From NCBI RefSeq assembly GCF_001612635.1, contig NZ_BDAV01000015.1:248001-312000 (forward strand): a DNA stretch of 64,000 nt. Reading direction: 5' to 3'. Made by a program: the position numbers and the translations under genes. Source of the DNA: Nocardia africana NBRC 100379 (lineage in GTDB: Bacteria; Actinomycetota; Actinomycetes; Mycobacteriales; Mycobacteriaceae). Every line of letters starts with the position of its first letter. Within the stretch, counting starts at the first letter, position 1. Of this stretch, positions 59,972-64,000 are shown piece by piece. Below the pieces are notes generated by a model. It worked only from the letters and a program-made list of their open reading frames with translations. It did not search any database and was not told where the DNA came from.

Positions 59972-60867
59972 CTTACCGACGCCACACCGCCGACACCGCG
60001 ACCAGTGCACCGCGCGCCGAACAACACCTGCGCGCCGGCTGGATCCTGTCCACGACTTTCCTGAGCCTCGTCATCGTCGCCGGAGCGATCACCTTCGCCC
60101 TCACGCGCCACCACGACCATCCCGCTACCCCCGCACTCACCACGCCGCCCCTGCCACCTTCGCCCACCGCGACCGCGGCTCCTGGTTCAGTTCCCGGTCT
60201 CGGGGTTCCCGAAGCCGACATTTTCGGGCGCCGGGTCGACATCCCGATCGACCCGGCGGGAGCGATTCTCGCCCAGCGACCGGAGACACAGAAGAAGCCG
60301 ACCGACCCGGACTGGCTGACCGCCGCCCCGGCCGGGCTGTGCGACCGGCGTATAGGCACGACCGCGTGCGCGCCGGGGGGCTGGCAGCGCATTCACGGCG
60401 CCGTCGTGCCCATGTCGAGTTCGGACGGACCGACCCGCATCGATGCGGGCGTGGCCGCCGGATACGCCCACACTCCGCAAGGCGCGGCACTGGCCGCCGC
60501 CTACACCGTTTACGAAATCGCCGCTCGCCCAGCCGATTCGGTGTTGCGCGACCGGCGTGCCATCCTCACCGACGCCGACCGACGACAATTCGACGCCGCG
60601 GCCGCGCAAGGACGACTACCCGCTCAGCTCGACGAGGCTTACACCCGGTGGATGCTGGCCGTGGATGCCTTCCGCGTCGACTCCTACACCGACGACTACG
60701 CGGTCATCTCCTTGGCAGCACGAGCCGCACCCGACGGCGACCGGCCGGGCTGGTCGACGGTCGCGGTGCCGATGGTCTGGCACCACGGCGACTGGCGGGT
60801 CCGCGGCACCGGCGCCCAGCTGCCGACCCGCACAGTCCACGACCTGGCTGGGTGGACGACATGGTGA
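59968..60867 (+). CDS. Membrane-anchored VirB8-like conjugation protein
   Basis: Start at the ATG at 59968 (ATGA overlap); 299 residues. One N-terminal membrane helix (AGWILSTTFLSLVIVAGAITFAL) is followed by a Pro/Thr linker. The external domain has YAHTPQGAALAAAYTVYEIA and TVAVPMVWHHGDWRVRGTGAQ, paralogous to the preceding lipoprotein. It probably serves as scaffold of the secretion channel. Confidence 0.62.
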   Translation: MTYRRHTADTATSAPRAEQHLRAGWILSTTFLSLVIVAGAITFALTRHHDHPATPALTTPPLPPSPTATAAPGSVPGLGVPEADIFGRRVDIPIDPAGAILAQRPETQKKPTDPDWLTAAPAGLCDRRIGTTACAPGGWQRIHGAVVPMSSSDGPTRIDAGVAAGYAHTPQGAALAAAYTVYEIAARPADSVLRDRRAILTDADRRQFDAAAAQGRLPAQLDEAYTRWMLAVDAFRVDSYTDDYAVISLAARAAPDGDRPGWSTVAVPMVWHHGDWRVRGTGAQLPTRTVHDLAGWTTW

Positions 60868-62417
60868 GCCTGCGGCACGCGGCCGCACTGCTGATCCTGG
60901 CTGCCGGGCTGACCCTGGGCTCGGCCACACTCGCCGCGGGCCAGGCCCCGACACCGTCGCCACCAGGTTCCGGAGCACCCGCGACGCCGGGCGATCCGGG
61001 CACGTCCACGACGTACGGATTCGACGGCACGTGCGACCAGCTGCACGACCTGCTGTTGAAACTTCCGATGGTTGGCGGGTTCGACGGCGACGTGCTGTCG
61101 GCAATGTGCAAGGCGGGCAACGCCGCCACCCATCCGGGTCAAGCCGCCGACGCGGTGCGCTCGAAGGCGTGGGACTCGACATTCGGCCAGATCGTGGACA
61201 GCATGCTCGACGGGCTCGGGCAGATGGTCGGTGCCACGATGACGATGTGGGCACGGCTGCCCAACGACAAGCTGCTCGACAGCACGACCCTGTGGCAGCG
61301 CATCGACTCCTACACCCGGGTGTTGCAGGTGTGGATGCTGGCCATCTCGATCGCGGTCTCGGCGCTGCGGATCGGTGTCGCCCGCAAGCACCTCGCTGCC
61401 GAGCACGCCGAAGAGACCTTCCGCACGCTGGCCCGATCGGTGATCGCGACCTGGATCGCCGGTGGTGCCATTCTCGCCGGGGCCCGTATCACCGACAGGT
61501 TCAGCGAATGGCTGCTCGACGACACGGTCGGTCCCAACAGCGGCGGCGCGGCCGAGCTGCTGGTGAAGTCCTACCGCAACAGCGCCGGGCTGCTCTCGCC
61601 CGGTCTGGTGTTCGTGGTGACGCTGGTCGGGCTGCTGGGCGCGATCTCGATGGCCGCACTCACAGTGATCCGCCAAGCCTTTCTCGTCGTGGCGGTCGGG
61701 ATGTTCCCCCTGACCGCGGCCGCCTCCGGCACGGCGGCGGGCCGGCAGAGTTTCGCGCGGCTCGGGGGCTGGATCGTCGCGTTTCTGTTGTTCAAACCGG
61801 TCGCGTCGCTGATCTACATGATCGCGTTTGTCAGCGCCGATCAGGCCAACTCCGAATCCGCGGGCAACGCTGGCAGTGCTGATGCGGCCGCCCGGTCACT
61901 GATCGGGATCGTGTTGTTGTGCAGTGCCGTCGGCGTCCTGCCTGCCCTGGTCCGCCTCGTCGCCCCGGGGCTGTCGGTGATCGGATCGGGCGGCAGCGGC
62001 GCGGTGGCCACCGGCATTGTCGCCGGTGCCGCCGCGATCGCCGTGACCGGCGGCAAGGCGCTGATGGCGCGCGGCGGCGGCAGTGCGGCGGCCGCCACCG
62101 CCGGTCTAGGAGCGGCGCCGCCGCCCGGGCCCACCAGTACTGGGGCAGGTCGGCCCATGTTGCCTCCGTCGCCGCCGCCGCGAGGGATCGGCGCAGGCCC
62201 ACCGCCTGGACCGAGCGGGCCGCCACCACGACGGCCGGGCGGGCCTGGATCACACCGGCCGGGAGGCGGGACCGTGCGGTCATCCACACCGACCAGCATG
62301 GGCCGCTCGGTCGAACGCACCGGCAACGACACCGCCACCGGAACCCGCCGACCCGGCAGCGAGCCCGGCTGGGTCGACCCCAACCCCCATCTGGGCAACC
62401 AACAGATCGACTACTGA
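60861..62417 (+). CDS. VirB6/TrbL-like conjugation channel protein
   Basis: Start at the ATG at 60861, giving 518 residues. It shows a signal-like segment (AALLILAAGLTLGSATLAAG) and a polar region. Several membrane helices follow: VLQVWMLAISIAVSALRI, ATWIAGGAILAGARI, GLVFVVTLVGLLGAISMAAL, LVVAVGMFPLTAAA, WIVAFLLFKPVASLIYMIAFV and IVLLCSAVGVLPALVRLV. The Pro/Gly-rich C-terminus ends GNQQIDY. The layout fits TrbL/VirB6 inner-membrane channel proteins. It overlaps the previous stop by 7 bases. Confidence 0.75.
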   Translation: MVSLRHAAALLILAAGLTLGSATLAAGQAPTPSPPGSGAPATPGDPGTSTTYGFDGTCDQLHDLLLKLPMVGGFDGDVLSAMCKAGNAATHPGQAADAVRSKAWDSTFGQIVDSMLDGLGQMVGATMTMWARLPNDKLLDSTTLWQRIDSYTRVLQVWMLAISIAVSALRIGVARKHLAAEHAEETFRTLARSVIATWIAGGAILAGARITDRFSEWLLDDTVGPNSGGAAELLVKSYRNSAGLLSPGLVFVVTLVGLLGAISMAALTVIRQAFLVVAVGMFPLTAAASGTAAGRQSFARLGGWIVAFLLFKPVASLIYMIAFVSADQANSESAGNAGSADAAARSLIGIVLLCSAVGVLPALVRLVAPGLSVIGSGGSGAVATGIVAGAAAIAVTGGKALMARGGGSAAAATAGLGAAPPPGPTSTGAGRPMLPPSPPPRGIGAGPPPGPSGPPPRRPGGPGSHRPGGGTVRSSTPTSMGRSVERTGNDTATGTRRPGSEPGWVDPNPHLGNQQIDY

Positions 62418-62467
62418 GAGTCCAAAAATGCTGTGTTGAAACACTATTCGTACTTCGAGGTGATCGC

Positions 62468-63964
62468 ATGACTACCACGGCCGCCATCACTGAACACCCC
62501 TACAGCGCCGGATCGCGTCCGCGTAACGAGGGCCTTTTCGGGCTGAGCTGGGTGGCGATGCTCACCGTCGGCGCCGTGGTGATAGCCGTCGTGCTGGCCC
62601 AAGCGCTGTTCGGATTCCGTGTCGCCGCAATCGTTCTCGTCGCCGGGGCCATTGCGGCCGGGCCGCTGGTGTTCACCAGCGGGGGACGTACCGGCTGGGT
62701 CCGGGCGATCCTGTTGTGGCAGTGGTGGCGCGGCGGCCGCCGCGGCGAGCATACCTACCGCTCCGGCAGTTTCTCCACGATCCCCGGCGGCACCCAGCAG
62801 CTGCCCGGTGTGCTGGCCCCGACCCGCCTGCACGAGGGCAGGACACCGGACGGGCACTGGTTCGCCATGGTCCACATGCCCAAAACCTCCGGCTACACCG
62901 TCATTCTCAAGACCTGGCCCCAAGGCAGCGAAGCCGTCGATCAGGACTTGGTCGACCACTGGGTCGCCGGGTGGGGGAGCTTCCTGGCCGTCTACGGCGG
63001 CAAACACGACATCACCACCATCGCCGCGGTCATCGACACCATCCCCGAGACCGGAAACCGCCTGATGAGCGAGGTATCGACCATCACCCGCCCCGACGCA
63101 CCCGAGATCGCGCAGCAGGTGATGTGGGAGCTGGGCTCGCAACTGGCCCGCCAGCGCGTGCAACTCGACGCCCGCCTCGCGATCACCTTCGAAGCCACCA
63201 CTCCGGAGCGACGCAACATCCCCGCCGAGCAGGCCCTCGAAATCGGGCGCCGCCTGCCCGGCATCGTCGACGCTCTGGCCGACGCGGGGCTGCGAGCCAG
63301 GCCCATGACCGCCGCCGAGGTCATCGGCTTCGTCCGGCGCAGCTATGACCCCGCCACGCAAGGCGGCCTGGAGGCAGCGACAGCAACCGGGGAAGGGCAC
63401 GGGCTGGGCTGGAACGACGCCGGCCCGGTCAGCCACCGCGAGTACTGGGACCGGTTGCTGCACTGCGGCGCGAACAGCGTCACGTGGGAGATGGGAGAAG
63501 CGCCGAAAGGCACGTTCACCGAACGGATTCTGCAACCACTGCTGGAACCGAATCTCGAGGTCCCGAGAAAGCGGGTCACGATCATCTACCGGCCCCACGC
63601 CGCCGCCGAGGCCGCCGACATCGTCGACAACGACTACCGCAATTCCATTGTCGCCGCCCAGAACACACGCGGTGGACTCGTCTCGGCGTCGGCCGGCATC
63701 CGCGCGCAATCGGCCGGGAGGGCCCGGGAGGAACAAGTCCTCGGCCACGGCCTGACCCGCTACGGGATGCTGGTGACCATCACCGCGCCGCGCGGACACG
63801 ACCTCCCGCGCATCAACGCTGTCGTCCAGGACCTGTCCAGCCAGGCACGCGTGCAGATCACCCGCTGCTACGGCTTCCAGGCCGCCGCGTTCGCCGCCGG
63901 TCTCGGAGTCGGAGTCGTGCTGCCCGAACACGCCACCGCGCCAGCGTTCCTGGAGGACAACTGA
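62468..63964 (+). CDS. SCO6880-family conjugation protein (PrgI/VirB4-N-like)
   Basis: Start taken at the ATG at 62468; 498 residues. Two N-terminal membrane helices (SWVAMLTVGAVVIAVVLAQALFG, AAIVLVAGAIAAGPLVF) resemble PrgI/VirB3. A cytoplasmic part follows with SFSTIPGGTQQLPGVLAPTRLHEG, HDITTIAAVIDTIPETGNRL, and RKRVTIIYRPHAAAEAADIVDNDYRN. It matches the SCO6880 family of actinobacterial conjugative elements, normally followed by a VirB4-type ATPase. Its stop overlaps the next ATG. Confidence 0.78.
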   Translation: MTTTAAITEHPYSAGSRPRNEGLFGLSWVAMLTVGAVVIAVVLAQALFGFRVAAIVLVAGAIAAGPLVFTSGGRTGWVRAILLWQWWRGGRRGEHTYRSGSFSTIPGGTQQLPGVLAPTRLHEGRTPDGHWFAMVHMPKTSGYTVILKTWPQGSEAVDQDLVDHWVAGWGSFLAVYGGKHDITTIAAVIDTIPETGNRLMSEVSTITRPDAPEIAQQVMWELGSQLARQRVQLDARLAITFEATTPERRNIPAEQALEIGRRLPGIVDALADAGLRARPMTAAEVIGFVRRSYDPATQGGLEAATATGEGHGLGWNDAGPVSHREYWDRLLHCGANSVTWEMGEAPKGTFTERILQPLLEPNLEVPRKRVTIIYRPHAAAEAADIVDNDYRNSIVAAQNTRGGLVSASAGIRAQSAGRAREEQVLGHGLTRYGMLVTITAPRGHDLPRINAVVQDLSSQARVQITRCYGFQAAAFAAGLGVGVVLPEHATAPAFLEDN

Positions 63965-64000
63965 TGGCCGAGACCCCACCACCGCCAACCCAGCGCCCCC
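63964..64000 (+). CDS. Next conjugation gene, 5' end only (probably VirB4-type ATPase)
   Basis: The ATG overlaps the previous stop (TGATG), and only MAETPPPPTQRP is visible. By analogy with related clusters an ATP-binding VirB4-like protein would follow; the sequence here cannot show it. Confidence 0.45.
   Translation, partial: MAETPPPPTQRP

Larger units (their letters stand above)
30359..64000. mobile_element. Probable integrative conjugative element or island (left end near the tRNA, right end outside)
   Basis: Everything right of the tRNA is typical of an integrative conjugative element. It includes a DUF2637-like protein, an excisionase-like HTH protein, an ImmA-like protease with XRE regulators, metabolic cargo and a type IV secretion operon continuing past the window. 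AT-rich patches at 32600-32640 and 44860-44940, and genes without core synteny, contrast with the left half. Excisionases normally sit next to an integrase, but none is found here. The exact left boundary and att repeats are not resolved. The tRNA lies with its 5' end toward the element, which is not the usual orientation for tRNA 3'-end integration. Confidence 0.7.

Overview
The window is high-GC actinobacterial chromosome, most likely Nocardia or a close mycolic-acid-containing relative. The left half keeps the gene neighbourhood known from Mycobacterium tuberculosis Rv0236c to Rv0244c: aftD, the DUF2613 peptide, lpqI, a TetR gene, htdX, fabG4, fadA2 and fadE5, rearranged but all present. 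Many start codons are GTG or TTG, and adjacent genes are often coupled by ATGA overlaps.

Positions 1-30,358 are chromosomal core. They hold cell-wall arabinan genes (aftD and two DUF4185 paralogues), isochorismate synthase, a universal stress protein, and a DoxX/ECF41-type sigma pair. The fatty-acid block fadA2, fabG4, htdX and fadE5 shares a palindromic operator (TTAC-N6-GTAA) with its probable TetR regulator. Further right are a DUF5685 protein with an extreme Cys/Asp tail, the LpqI lipoprotein, 6-phosphogluconate dehydrogenase, a sulfatase/HAD/formylglycine-generating-enzyme/hydrolase operon, two small secreted proteins built from five-residue G-x-D repeats, two enoyl-CoA hydratases and an HesB-like protein. 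The core ends at a tRNA-Gly(CCC).

From about 30,360 to the right edge lies an integrative conjugative element, or a degraded composite of one. It begins with a DUF2637-like membrane protein, an excisionase-like HTH gene and a partner gene. A metabolic and regulatory cassette follows: a phenolic-acid-decarboxylase-like protein, two cytochrome P450s lacking the ExxR motif, a large NB-ARC/LuxR regulator, an FAD hydroxylase and a DUF4254-like protein. Three of its intergenic sites carry the same 23-bp box. Next come an ImmA-like metalloprotease and two XRE regulators (an ImmA/ImmR-like switch) and a 37-residue hydrophobic peptide gene with a very strong ribosome binding site.

From 45.5 kb onward a long plus-strand set of coupled genes encodes a cutinase-like exported protein, several unknowns and three redox enzymes (FAD oxidoreductase, MpaB/DUF2236 oxygenase, Baeyer-Villiger-type monooxygenase). 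It continues into a type IV secretion (conjugation) operon: a glycine-zipper secreted protein, a second cutinase-like protein with catalytic Ser and His replaced, an anchored protein, a DUF6668-like P-loop protein, two small two-helix membrane proteins, VirB8-like proteins, a VirB6/TrbL-like channel protein and an SCO6880-family protein. No integrase, relaxase or VirB4/VirD4 ATPase is complete in the window; they may lie to the right.

All assignments come from reading translated sequence and from recall of families. No database search was run.
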